NCBI RefSeq assembly: GCF_016428805.1
Contig: NZ_JAELTJ010000020.1
Span: 1-63,796, forward strand
Direction of reading: 5' to 3'
DNA from: Achromobacter sp. ASV32
Lineage (GTDB): Bacteria; Pseudomonadota; Gammaproteobacteria; Burkholderiales; Burkholderiaceae_B
DNA length: 63,796 bases
Shown here: positions 1 through 7,225 of the stretch, in pieces
Layout: each line of letters begins with the position of its first letter
Numbering within the stretch: position 1 is the stretch's first letter
The notes under the pieces: generated by a model
Database searches by the model: none
The model's input: the letters and a program-made list of their open reading frames with translations, nothing else
Told to the model about the DNA's origin: nothing
Translations under genes and position numbers: made by a program

Positions 1-450
1 TTCGTCGGGCGCCATCGGAAAGCCGAGCCGGTTGATCGGCACGCCGAAGCGGGCCGACTCGCCGGCGATGCGCAGGTCGCACTGGCTGGCGATTTCCAGC
101 CCGCCGCCCACGCACACGCCCTCGACCTGCGCCACCACCGGCTGCGGGCAATCGGCCACGGCCTGCAGGGCCGGCGCCAGCACCTCGCGGTGATAGCGCT
201 GCACGCCCGCCGCATCGGCTCGCTCGACCGGGAATTCGCGGATGTCCGCGCCAGCCGCGAAATTGCCGCCTTCGCCGCGCACCACCACGCACCGCAGTGC
301 GTCGTCCTGCGCAATGCGCGTGAACACGTCGCGCAACTCGCCCCACATGTTTACGGTGATGGCGTTCAAGCGGCCGGGATGCGACAACGTCACCCAGGCC
401 AGGGGGCCTTCGCGTTGCAGCAGCACGCGGCCTGCCACGTCTTCTGTCAT
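1..450 (-). CDS. Enoyl-CoA hydratase/isomerase, partial (3' end outside window)
   Basis: Translating the minus strand from ATG at 450 gives 150 residues beginning MTEDVAGRVLLQREG and running off the window edge. Crotonase-fold features are visible: the LSHPGRLNAI segment, the GGNFAAGADIREF oxyanion/CoA-binding region and the VEGVCVGGGLEIASQCDLRIA segment. These enzymes hydrate or isomerise enoyl-CoA esters in the cytoplasm. The start is preceded by a good GGAGGAG ribosome binding site. It lies 76 bp downstream of the malonyl-CoA decarboxylase gene on the same strand, so co-transcription is likely. The substrate cannot be told, and roughly the last 110 residues are missing. Confidence 0.9.
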   Translation of the reverse strand, partial: MTEDVAGRVLLQREGPLAWVTLSHPGRLNAITVNMWGELRDVFTRIAQDDALRCVVVRGEGGNFAAGADIREFPVERADAAGVQRYHREVLAPALQAVADCPQPVVAQVEGVCVGGGLEIASQCDLRIAGESARFGVPINRLGFPMAPDE

Positions 451-526
451 GTCTCCTCCGCGTCCGGGCCTGTCGACGCTGCGCCGGCCCGGCCTGGTCT
501 GTTTTTATGGTTGGACGAGCGGCGGG

Positions 527-1846
527 TCAGGCCACGCGCCCCACGCTGCGGCTGACCTGGGGCTTGCCGTCATGCAGGCGCGCCAGGTTGTCGTCCAGTT
601 CGTCCAGGTCGTACAGGTAATTGACCATCAGCGCGCAGGACTGCTTGAGCCCCTTGGCCGAGGTGTCGGCCGCCCAGTTCAGGCGCTCGATGCGGGCGCC
701 GTTACCCAGGTGAAAGCGCGCCACGGCGTCCAGCGGCAGGCCATTTTTCATGGATTGCAGGTAGTGCGCGGCCAGCCGGAAGCCGGCGCGCTTGACCACG
801 TCGGGCGTCTTCCTGGCCTGCGCCGCGCGCGCCAGCCGGGCCACCCAGCGCTGGCCATCCGGCACGCCTTCGCGCTTGCGCGCCTTGGCGCGGGCCTTGT
901 CTTCGCGCACGATGGCCTCGACCGCGTCGGCATCCAGCTTGCCCAGCCAGTCGGCAAAGCCTGGAATCGGCGACAGGGTCGCGAACGATTTGAGCTTGGG
1001 CAGCTCTTGCAGCAACTGCTCGACCACGCGCTTGAGCAGGAAGTTGCCGAAGCTGATGCCCTTCAGGCCCGGCTGCGTGTTCGAGATGGAATAGAAGATC
1101 GCCCAGCGCACTTTGTCCAGGTCTTGCCGGGGCGCGTCGCTGTCCAGCAGCGCCTGCACGTTGTCGGCCATCTGCCCGGCAAAGGCCACCTCGACGAAGA
1201 TCAGCGGCACGCCCGGCATCTGCGGATGGAAATACGCGTAGCAGCGACGGTCGGGCGCCACCCGGTGACGCAGGTCATCCCACGATTTGATCTCGTGCAC
1301 GGCCTCGTAGAGGATCAGCTTTTCCAGCAGCGAGGCAGGCGAATCCCAGGTCAACGGACGCAGTTCGAGCAAGCCGACATCGAACCAGGCGGACAACAAC
1401 CCTTCCAGGTCTTTGTCCAGCGCCTGGATACCCGCCACCTGCTTGCGCCAGCGCAGCATATCGGCGCGCAATTCCACCAGGAAACGCAACCCCATTGGCT
1501 GCGCATTGAAACGCTTGAACAGCCGCACGCCCTCGCCGGCCTCGCCCGCGAAGCTGCCGCGCACCTGGGCCAGCGCGGCCAGCATCAGGCGACGGTCCTT
1601 GCCGTCGGCGGCGGTGTATTGCTCGCACCAACGCCGCGCCAGCTTGTTGGCGGCGACGTCGGTCAGGCGGGCCTCGAACAGGCGCCGCACTTCGGATTCG
1701 CTGGGCAGGCGGCCGCGTTCCCACAAACGGCCCAGGCGCGTGATCAGGCTGGAGCCGGCGTCGGCGGCAGTCGTGTCCGCGGCGTCGACGTCGGCCTCAG
1801 GCGTGCGTGCGCCGCGCGCGGGCGCGAGATTGGCGGGTGCGTTCAT
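527..1846 (-). CDS. Malonyl-CoA decarboxylase
   Basis: A 439-residue protein of normal family length. It would catalyse malonyl-CoA to acetyl-CoA plus CO2, giving malonate catabolism or removal of excess malonyl-CoA. Recognisable family blocks are the helical N-terminal domain, HPQMPGVPLIFVEVAFAG near the middle, SISNTQPGLKGISFGNFLLK and the LSPIPGF stretch; the C-terminal catalytic domain continues with FHLGNGARIERLNW. The start overlaps the last 50 bases of the upstream gntR gene in another frame, so the two are translationally linked. No malonyl-CoA synthetase or malonate carrier lies in the window; either could follow off the left edge. Confidence 0.93.
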   Translation of the reverse strand: MNAPANLAPARGARTPEADVDAADTTAADAGSSLITRLGRLWERGRLPSESEVRRLFEARLTDVAANKLARRWCEQYTAADGKDRRLMLAALAQVRGSFAGEAGEGVRLFKRFNAQPMGLRFLVELRADMLRWRKQVAGIQALDKDLEGLLSAWFDVGLLELRPLTWDSPASLLEKLILYEAVHEIKSWDDLRHRVAPDRRCYAYFHPQMPGVPLIFVEVAFAGQMADNVQALLDSDAPRQDLDKVRWAIFYSISNTQPGLKGISFGNFLLKRVVEQLLQELPKLKSFATLSPIPGFADWLGKLDADAVEAIVREDKARAKARKREGVPDGQRWVARLARAAQARKTPDVVKRAGFRLAAHYLQSMKNGLPLDAVARFHLGNGARIERLNWAADTSAKGLKQSCALMVNYLYDLDELDDNLARLHDGKPQVSRSVGRVA

Positions 1847-2567
1847 GGGCGGGTTCCTCTGCGACGGGGGGATCGGAAAACGGCGTGTCCGGGGCGGCCG
1901 GCGTATCGGCCGCGGGAGCGGCGGCCAGCGTGCGCAGCACTTCGAGCTGGCGCATCAGATGATGGCGGGCAAGCGCCTCGGCGCGTTCGCTGTCATGAGC
2001 CCGCAGGGCCTCGAAGATGGCCAGGTGCTCGCCGCAGGATTCCTCGATACGGCCGGGCCAGGCCAGACTGCGGTGGCGCGACAGACTCAGCACCTTGCGC
2101 AGGTTGCCCACTATGTCGACCAGCCACCGGTTGCCGGCCAGTGCCTGCACGGCCTCGTGGATCAGGTAGTTGGTCTGGTAATAGGCGTCGATGCGGCCAG
2201 CGGCGGCGTGGCCGGCCAGAGCCTCGTGCAGCGGCGCCAGCGCCGCCAGTTGCGCGTCCGTGGCTTTGCGCGCGGCCTCGAAGGCGCAGCGGCCTTCCAG
2301 CATGGCCATCAGCGGAAAGATGTCTTCCAGGTCTTGCCCCGACAGCTCATTGACGAAGCAGCCGCGGCGCGGCTCCAGCCGCACCAGGCCTTCGGTGGCT
2401 AGGACCTTCAGCGCCTCGCGCAGCGGGGTGCGGGAAATGCCAAGTTCGCCGGCCAGCCGCAGCTCGTCGATCCATTCGCCGTTACGCAGCGAGCGCGCGT
2501 GGATCATGCCGCGCAGGCGATCCGCGACTTCCAGGTACAGGGCTTGCCGGACAATGGGGAGGGTCAT
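1797..2567 (-). CDS. GntR-family (FadR/FCD type) transcriptional regulator
   Basis: A 256-residue regulator. An N-terminal winged helix (about residues 8-75, with LAGELGISRTPLREALKVLATEGLV as recognition region) is followed by an all-helical FCD ligand domain (about 85-210) with the usual spaced His/Asp positions. The last 40 or so residues are low-complexity and Arg-rich, and this tail is the part encoded by the overlap with the decarboxylase gene. The operon position suggests it senses malonate, malonyl-CoA or a related acid, as MatR-type regulators do; that is inference. A palindrome just upstream of its start is the likely autoregulatory operator. Confidence 0.9.
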   Translation of the reverse strand: MTLPIVRQALYLEVADRLRGMIHARSLRNGEWIDELRLAGELGISRTPLREALKVLATEGLVRLEPRRGCFVNELSGQDLEDIFPLMAMLEGRCAFEAARKATDAQLAALAPLHEALAGHAAAGRIDAYYQTNYLIHEAVQALAGNRWLVDIVGNLRKVLSLSRHRSLAWPGRIEESCGEHLAIFEALRAHDSERAEALARHHLMRQLEVLRTLAAAPAADTPAAPDTPFSDPPVAEEPAHERTRQSRARARRTHA

Positions 2568-2592
2568 GGGCGGACGGCCGGGCTGCGCCGTA

Positions 2593-2608
2593 ATTCATAA
2601 TTATGAAT
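2593..2608. promoter_or_regulatory. Perfect 16-bp palindrome, probable GntR operator
   Basis: ATTCATAATTATGAAT is a perfect 16-bp inverted repeat 26 bases upstream of the gntR start. It stands out as AT-rich against GC-rich surroundings, which is typical of an operator overlapping a promoter. It probably controls the gntR-decarboxylase-hydratase operon. Binding is inferred from position only. Confidence 0.55.
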
Positions 2609-2701
2609 AAGCTCATCATATCCCCATCCGGGAAATCCGGGCTAGCCCAAGGCGCTAAGGATTTGCCCTAGGGCGAGCCCGGCAGGCCCACCCCGGGGGG
2701 G

Positions 2702-3121
2702 TCAGAACGACACGCAGGCGTTCTGCCTGACCCGCATGGTCGCTTCCTGCTGGAAGCGGGTCTTGTATTCGGCCTGCAACTGCCGCACCGCGGTTTCGCT
2801 GACGGCGTCGTCGGGGTGAACCAGATCCAGGACAAAGGACGGCTCTTTCACGATGCTGCCGTCATTGCCGCGCCATTGCCCGGCGGCGCGCCAGGCCGTC
2901 AGCCCCTGGGGAAAGCGCGGCGTCACCGCCTCGCGCAGGAAGTCCTCCCAGGCCTGCTCGGAAACCTGACCGGCCGGGCTATCCGTCCCCAGGAAGATCA
3001 GGTCATTGACCATCGCCGTTTCCTGCGGCGCGCAGGACCCGGCGGAACGGGAGGCCGCGCATCCGGCCAGCAAGACAACGCACAGCGGCACGGCAAGACG
3101 TGACAAGGTACGGACAGGCAT
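2702..3121 (-). CDS. Small lipoprotein, DUF3574-like
   Basis: I chose ATG 3121 (139 residues) rather than an upstream in-frame start because it yields a clean lipoprotein signal: MPVRTLSRLA, a hydrophobic stretch, then lipobox LLAGC with Cys21 as the lipidated residue. AAGGATC lies just upstream as ribosome binding site. The mature part contains WEDFLREAVTPRFPQGLT and GQWRGNDG segments that resemble DUF3574 proteins, whose function is unknown. It starts 14 bases after the spermidine-synthase-like gene and is probably co-transcribed with it. Family assignment is from memory of the pattern. Confidence 0.7.
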   Translation of the reverse strand: MPVRTLSRLAVPLCVVLLAGCAASRSAGSCAPQETAMVNDLIFLGTDSPAGQVSEQAWEDFLREAVTPRFPQGLTAWRAAGQWRGNDGSIVKEPSFVLDLVHPDDAVSETAVRQLQAEYKTRFQQEATMRVRQNACVSF

Positions 3122-3135
3122 GAAGATCCTTGGAA

Positions 3136-3906
3136 TCAGAAGTGCAGGATCCCGTCGACCGCATGGCGGGTCAACGAGCGCGCCCAACGGCGGGCAGGCA
3201 GACCATATTTGGACTCGACCACTTCGGCCCGCGCCAGCAGGTCGGCCGGCGTGATCGCCAGGCGGGGCCCGGAAAACGCCAGCACGATCTGGTTGCCGGC
3301 GTCGATTTCCGGCAGCAGCACGATGCGGTCGTCGAAGGCCTTGGACAGATTGTCGATGTTCTTGCCGAAGCTTTCATGACGGCCGAACAAATTCACCGCC
3401 ACCACCCCGACCTCGCCCAGCACGCGCCGGCAGTCGCGGTAGAACTTGACGCTGTCGCGCACGGGGCCCGCGGCGGACGCATCGTACAGGTCGACCATCA
3501 GCACCGGGCAGCGCCCGGCATTGGCGGGGTCGGCCGCCCAGACAGCGGCGTCGTCATGCTCGACCTTGAGGCGGTTTTCGCCCGGCAGGCGGAAAAACAT
3601 GTGGCAGGCGGCAGTGACGCGCGGGTTCCATTCCACCGCCAGCAGCGGGCTGCGGGTGTGCTTGACGCAATAGCGCGCCAACGACCCCGCCCCCAGGCCG
3701 AACAGGCCGATGGCCTCGTCCTTGGGCGGTTCCAGGAACAGCAGCCAGGCCAGCATCTGGGTGGTGTATTCCAGCACCAGTTCCGACGGGTTCTTGATGC
3801 GCATGGCGCCCTGGACCCATTCGGTGTTGAAGTGCAGATAGCGCACGCCGTCCACTTCGGAAAGCGTCGGCTGGTCCAGTTCGGACGGGAATTTGGATTT
3901 ATGCAT
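3136..3906 (-). CDS. Spermidine synthase-like (SpeE-fold) protein
   Basis: A 256-residue Rossmann-fold aminopropyltransferase/methyltransferase-like protein. The glycine-rich nucleotide loop GLFGLGAGSLARY (about residues 67-79) is followed by the acidic VEWNP strand end, then VDLYDA after the position where polyamine synthases carry their catalytic Asp. It is shorter than true SpeE (about 285) and lacks an obvious decarboxy-SAM GGGDG motif, so a spermidine-synthase-like enzyme of unknown substrate is the safer call. It starts a short operon with the DUF3574-like lipoprotein downstream. Confidence 0.8.
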   Translation of the reverse strand: MHKSKFPSELDQPTLSEVDGVRYLHFNTEWVQGAMRIKNPSELVLEYTTQMLAWLLFLEPPKDEAIGLFGLGAGSLARYCVKHTRSPLLAVEWNPRVTAACHMFFRLPGENRLKVEHDDAAVWAADPANAGRCPVLMVDLYDASAAGPVRDSVKFYRDCRRVLGEVGVVAVNLFGRHESFGKNIDNLSKAFDDRIVLLPEIDAGNQIVLAFSGPRLAITPADLLARAEVVESKYGLPARRWARSLTRHAVDGILHF

Positions 3907-3951
3907 GGCCGCGATTGTAGGACGGACGAGACGGCGGCGCTGCCTGGCTCA

Positions 3952-4992
3952 TTACGCGGGAGCCGGTTCCTGGGCGCTATCCCAAATGCGTTCCAGCAGG
4001 TCCGAGCAGGTCTGCCCCGCCTGAAGGCCGGCAGCCAGCCTCAACACGCGCTTGAGGTACAGGTGCGCGTCGCACTCCCAGGTCACCCCCAGGGCGCCAT
4101 GCGTCTGGATCGCATTGTGCGCGACACGGCAGCCGCCCTCCACCGCCAGCAACGGCACGAACAGGCTGTCCCGCTCGGCCGATGCCGCGCCCCGGTCATA
4201 GGCATCCGCCGCCGCCATCCCGGCCAGGCGGGCATCATCCAGCGTCATCCAGTCTTGCGCCAGACGATGCTTGATCGCCTGGTTGGCGCCGATGGGGCGG
4301 TCGAATTGGCGGCGCTCGCGCGCATAGGCCGCCGCCATGTCCAGCGCCGCGGCCGCCGCGCCGATGAGTTCGGCGGATCGCAGCAAGCGCAGCCGCGATT
4401 GCATGAGCCTGCAGGCGCCGGGCGCCGTCTCCAGCACCACGCTGGCCTGGCGCTGCGGATGCGCTTGGCATGCCACCGGCATTGTCGGGTCCAGGCCGGC
4501 GATTGCCGCCACGGGTGCGTACAGGTCCAACTCGAGCCGCGACGCGGTCACGCTGCGCACCGCGAGCGCGTTGACGCCGTCGGCGGCCCCCTCGATGAAT
4601 GCGGAGCCGTCCGGGCGCACCTCGGCGGCGGCGAAGTAGCGTTCGCCAGCCATCATCGCGTCCAGCCATTGCCTGGCAACGCCGTCCGCGCCAGCCGCGC
4701 ACAACGTGGGCAGGACCACCATATTGGCCACCAGGGGCAGGCTCAGCAAATGCCGGCCGGCGGCCTCGGCCACGATCCAGGCCTGGCGCAGCCCCAAGCC
4801 CAGGCCGCATAAGGATTCCGGCACCAGCAGGGCGGGCCAGCCCTGCCCGGCCAACTCGCGCCAAAGCGCCAGGCGGTCGGAGGCGGATTGTCTGTCCGCG
4901 GCGCGCGCAAGCGCGCGCGGATGGCGTTGCGTCATGAAGCGCGTTGCCGCCTCCTGCAGCATGCGCTCGTCGTCGTTCCAATACAGGTTCAT
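3952..4992 (-). CDS. Acyl-CoA dehydrogenase, small/partner subunit type
   Basis: Start set at ATG 4992 (346 residues, MNLYWNDDERML), 7 bases after the stop of the upstream acyl-CoA dehydrogenase. The frame stays open further upstream, but that part is a shadow of the neighbour. The protein has the N-terminal helical domain, a divergent middle domain and a C-terminal AYARERRQFDRPIGANQAIKHRLA helix typical of the family. It lacks a clear EPGAGSD flavin-loop motif. That division of labour with a conventional neighbour resembles heteromeric FadE pairs known from steroid and other ring-acid catabolism. Substrate unknown. Confidence 0.87.
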   Translation of the reverse strand: MNLYWNDDERMLQEAATRFMTQRHPRALARAADRQSASDRLALWRELAGQGWPALLVPESLCGLGLGLRQAWIVAEAAGRHLLSLPLVANMVVLPTLCAAGADGVARQWLDAMMAGERYFAAAEVRPDGSAFIEGAADGVNALAVRSVTASRLELDLYAPVAAIAGLDPTMPVACQAHPQRQASVVLETAPGACRLMQSRLRLLRSAELIGAAAAALDMAAAYARERRQFDRPIGANQAIKHRLAQDWMTLDDARLAGMAAADAYDRGAASAERDSLFVPLLAVEGGCRVAHNAIQTHGALGVTWECDAHLYLKRVLRLAAGLQAGQTCSDLLERIWDSAQEPAPA

Positions 4993-4999
4993 GCCTCGT

Positions 5000-6214
5000 T
5001 CATCCCTTGGGCAGGCCGAGCAGTTGCTCGGCGATGATGCTGCGCTGAATTTCGGAGGTGCCGGCCAGAATGGTCTCGGCGCGAGACCACAGGTAGGCAT
5101 GCGCCAGGTTCGCGGTCTGTTCGTCCATCTCGGACTCGCCAAGACAGGCCGCTTCGCCCAACATCTGCATCGACAACTCCAGCAGACGCTGATGCGCTTC
5201 GCTCCAGTGGATTTTGGTGGAAGAGCCTTCGGGCCCTGGCGGATCACCGCGCATCGCCGCCCCCAGCGCGCGGCGTGACTTCAGCGCCAGCACGTGGCTG
5301 TCTGCCGCCAGCCGCGCCCATTGATGCCGCACCGCTTCGGACGAAGCCGGCACGCGGCCATGGGCATCCGGCCGGCGCGCCAGATCACGCACCTGTCGCA
5401 GTTCCTGCGCAAAGCGCACCAGCCGGGGAATGAAATAGGTGCCGCGCTCGAAGCTGGCCGCGGCCATGGCGATCTTCCAGCCTTGATTCTCCTCGCCCAG
5501 CAGGCAATCTCCCGTCACCCGCACGTCCTCGAAGAACACCTCGCAGAACTCGGCCTCTCCGGTGATCTGCCGTATCGGCTCCACGCGCACGCCGGCGCTG
5601 TGCATGTCCACCAGCAGGAAGCTCAACCCGCGATGCCTGGGCGCCTGGGGATCCGTGCGCGCCAGCACGAAGCACCACCTGGCACGGTCGGCGAACGAGG
5701 TCCATATCTTGTGCCCGTTGAGCAGATAGCCGTTCGGGACCGGCTCGGCCCGCGTGCGCACAGCGGCCAGATCCGACCCGGCGCCGGGTTCCGAATAGCC
5801 CTGGCACCAGATCTCGCGATTCGACAGGATGCCCGGCAGGAAACGGCGCTTTTGCGCCTCCGACCCGAAATGCAGCAGCGTCGGCGCCAGAATGCCGTGG
5901 CCGATCAGGTTCACGCCTAGCGGCGCGCCGCAGCGCGCGTGCTCCTCATGGAAGATCGCCTGGCGAGACAGGGGCAAGGCGCGGCCGCCGTACGCCTCGG
6001 GCCAGCCCAACCCCGACCAGCCGCTTGCGCAGAGCGCGTCTTCCCAGGCACGCCTGAAATCCAGGTCTCGCGGCCGCGGGCCGCCGGGCCAGGCCGCGGC
6101 GAATCGGGCATAAGCCGGCGCCAGCCACCCGCGCAAGGCCGCTCGAAAGCCATCGTCATCCAGGTCCGCGTCCAACGACCAGGGCGCCAAGCGCAAGGGA
6201 GTCTCGCCGCGCAT
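5000..6214 (-). CDS. Acyl-CoA dehydrogenase, large subunit type
   Basis: A 404-residue FAD-dependent acyl-CoA dehydrogenase catalysing alpha,beta-desaturation of an acyl-CoA. The flavin/substrate loop YSEPGAGSDLAAVRT, the HKIWTSFADRA strand and the C-terminal ILAGTSEIQRSIIAEQLLGLP are all present. The residue before the Gly-Thr of the C-terminal motif is Ala, so the base is not at the position used by medium-chain enzymes (Glu-Gly-Thr); in isovaleryl- and long-chain enzymes it sits elsewhere. It begins 2 bases after the Bug gene and is followed after 7 bases by the second dehydrogenase: one operon. Confidence 0.92.
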   Translation of the reverse strand: MRGETPLRLAPWSLDADLDDDGFRAALRGWLAPAYARFAAAWPGGPRPRDLDFRRAWEDALCASGWSGLGWPEAYGGRALPLSRQAIFHEEHARCGAPLGVNLIGHGILAPTLLHFGSEAQKRRFLPGILSNREIWCQGYSEPGAGSDLAAVRTRAEPVPNGYLLNGHKIWTSFADRARWCFVLARTDPQAPRHRGLSFLLVDMHSAGVRVEPIRQITGEAEFCEVFFEDVRVTGDCLLGEENQGWKIAMAAASFERGTYFIPRLVRFAQELRQVRDLARRPDAHGRVPASSEAVRHQWARLAADSHVLALKSRRALGAAMRGDPPGPEGSSTKIHWSEAHQRLLELSMQMLGEAACLGESEMDEQTANLAHAYLWSRAETILAGTSEIQRSIIAEQLLGLPKG

Positions 6215-6216
6215 GT

Positions 6217-7185
6217 CTACTCCAACCGGATGTTCGAATCGCGGGCCACCTTGGCCCAGGTCTCGACATCCTGGCGGATGAAGGCGCCGAACGCCGCCGG
6301 ATCGCTGCCGATGATGTCCAGGCCCAAGCCCACGAACTGCGCCTTCACGTCGGGTTGCTGCAGGATCTGCGCCACGTTCCGATACAGCTTGTCGATGACC
6401 TGAGGCGGCGTGCGCGCCGGCGCCACCACGCCGAGCCAGGGCATCGCCGAATAGCCCGGCAGGCCAGAGGCGGCCACCGTCGGCAGATCCGGCACCGATG
6501 CCGACGGTTGGGCGGTCGTGACCGCCAGCGCCCGCAGCTTGCCATCCTTGACAAAGGGTCCGGACGAGGCCCAGGCATCGAACATCAATTGCAGCCGGCC
6601 CGCCACCAGATCGTTCAAGGCCGGGGCGCTGCCCTTGTACGGAATGTGCGCCATCCGCACCCCGGCCATGCTGTTGAACAGTTCGGCCTCCAGATGTGTG
6701 GAGCTGCCCGTACCCACGGACCCGTAGCTGACTTTGCCGGGATTCGCTTTCAGGTAGGCAATCAGTTCCGCCACGTTCTTCGCGGGTATCGACGGATGCA
6801 CTTCCAACACATGCACCACCGACGCCACTTGACTGACAGGCGCGAAATCCTTGATGGGATCGTAGTTGACCTTGGCGTAGATGCTGGGCGCGATGCCCAA
6901 CGACGAGGCCGCCATCAGCAGCGTATAGCCGTCAGGTTCGGCGCGCGCCACGTAATCGGAGGCGATCATCGTCCCGCCGCCGGGCTTGTTCTCGACAATC
7001 ACCGTCTGGCCCAGCCTTGCGGTCAGCCGCTCGGCCAGCAGGCGGCTCATGATGTCGGCCGCACCGCCCGGCGAGAACGGCACGATGAGGCGCACGGGGC
7101 GGCTGGGATAACTGTCCTGCGCCACGGCCGTACCCGTCGTCGCGATGACGGCCAGCGCCAGGCCAGCCAGGATTTTCTTGATCAT
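6217..7185 (-). CDS. Bug-family (TctC-like) periplasmic solute-binding protein
   Basis: A 322-residue protein with a signal peptide (MIKKILAGLALAVIATTG, cleavage near AVAQ-DS) and the family start YPSRPVRLIVPFSPGGAADIMSRLLAERL. The KPGGGTMIASDYVARAEPDGYT and SYGSVGTGSSTHLEAELF blocks are diagnostic. Such proteins capture carboxylic acids or amides in the periplasm. No TctA/TctB membrane genes are adjacent, so it is an orphan receptor, as is common in Bordetella and Achromobacter. It sits inside a CoA-ligase/dehydrogenase operon, so its ligand is probably the free acid that the operon degrades. Confidence 0.93.
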   Translation of the reverse strand: MIKKILAGLALAVIATTGTAVAQDSYPSRPVRLIVPFSPGGAADIMSRLLAERLTARLGQTVIVENKPGGGTMIASDYVARAEPDGYTLLMAASSLGIAPSIYAKVNYDPIKDFAPVSQVASVVHVLEVHPSIPAKNVAELIAYLKANPGKVSYGSVGTGSSTHLEAELFNSMAGVRMAHIPYKGSAPALNDLVAGRLQLMFDAWASSGPFVKDGKLRALAVTTAQPSASVPDLPTVAASGLPGYSAMPWLGVVAPARTPPQVIDKLYRNVAQILQQPDVKAQFVGLGLDIIGSDPAAFGAFIRQDVETWAKVARDSNIRLE

Positions 7186-7225
7186 GCTCGTCTCCTCTTG
7201 GGGATGCGCGGCTTGCGGATGCTCG

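Noticed and set aside
242-2353. A 703-codon plus-strand frame at the left edge
   Set aside because: It crosses three convincing minus-strand genes and shows Gln/Arg/Gly-biased shadow composition.
2665-2674. GCCCTAGGGC palindrome upstream of gntR
   Set aside because: A 10-bp palindrome is expected by chance at this density and it lies near the end of the lipoprotein gene; the AT-rich 16-bp site is far better placed.
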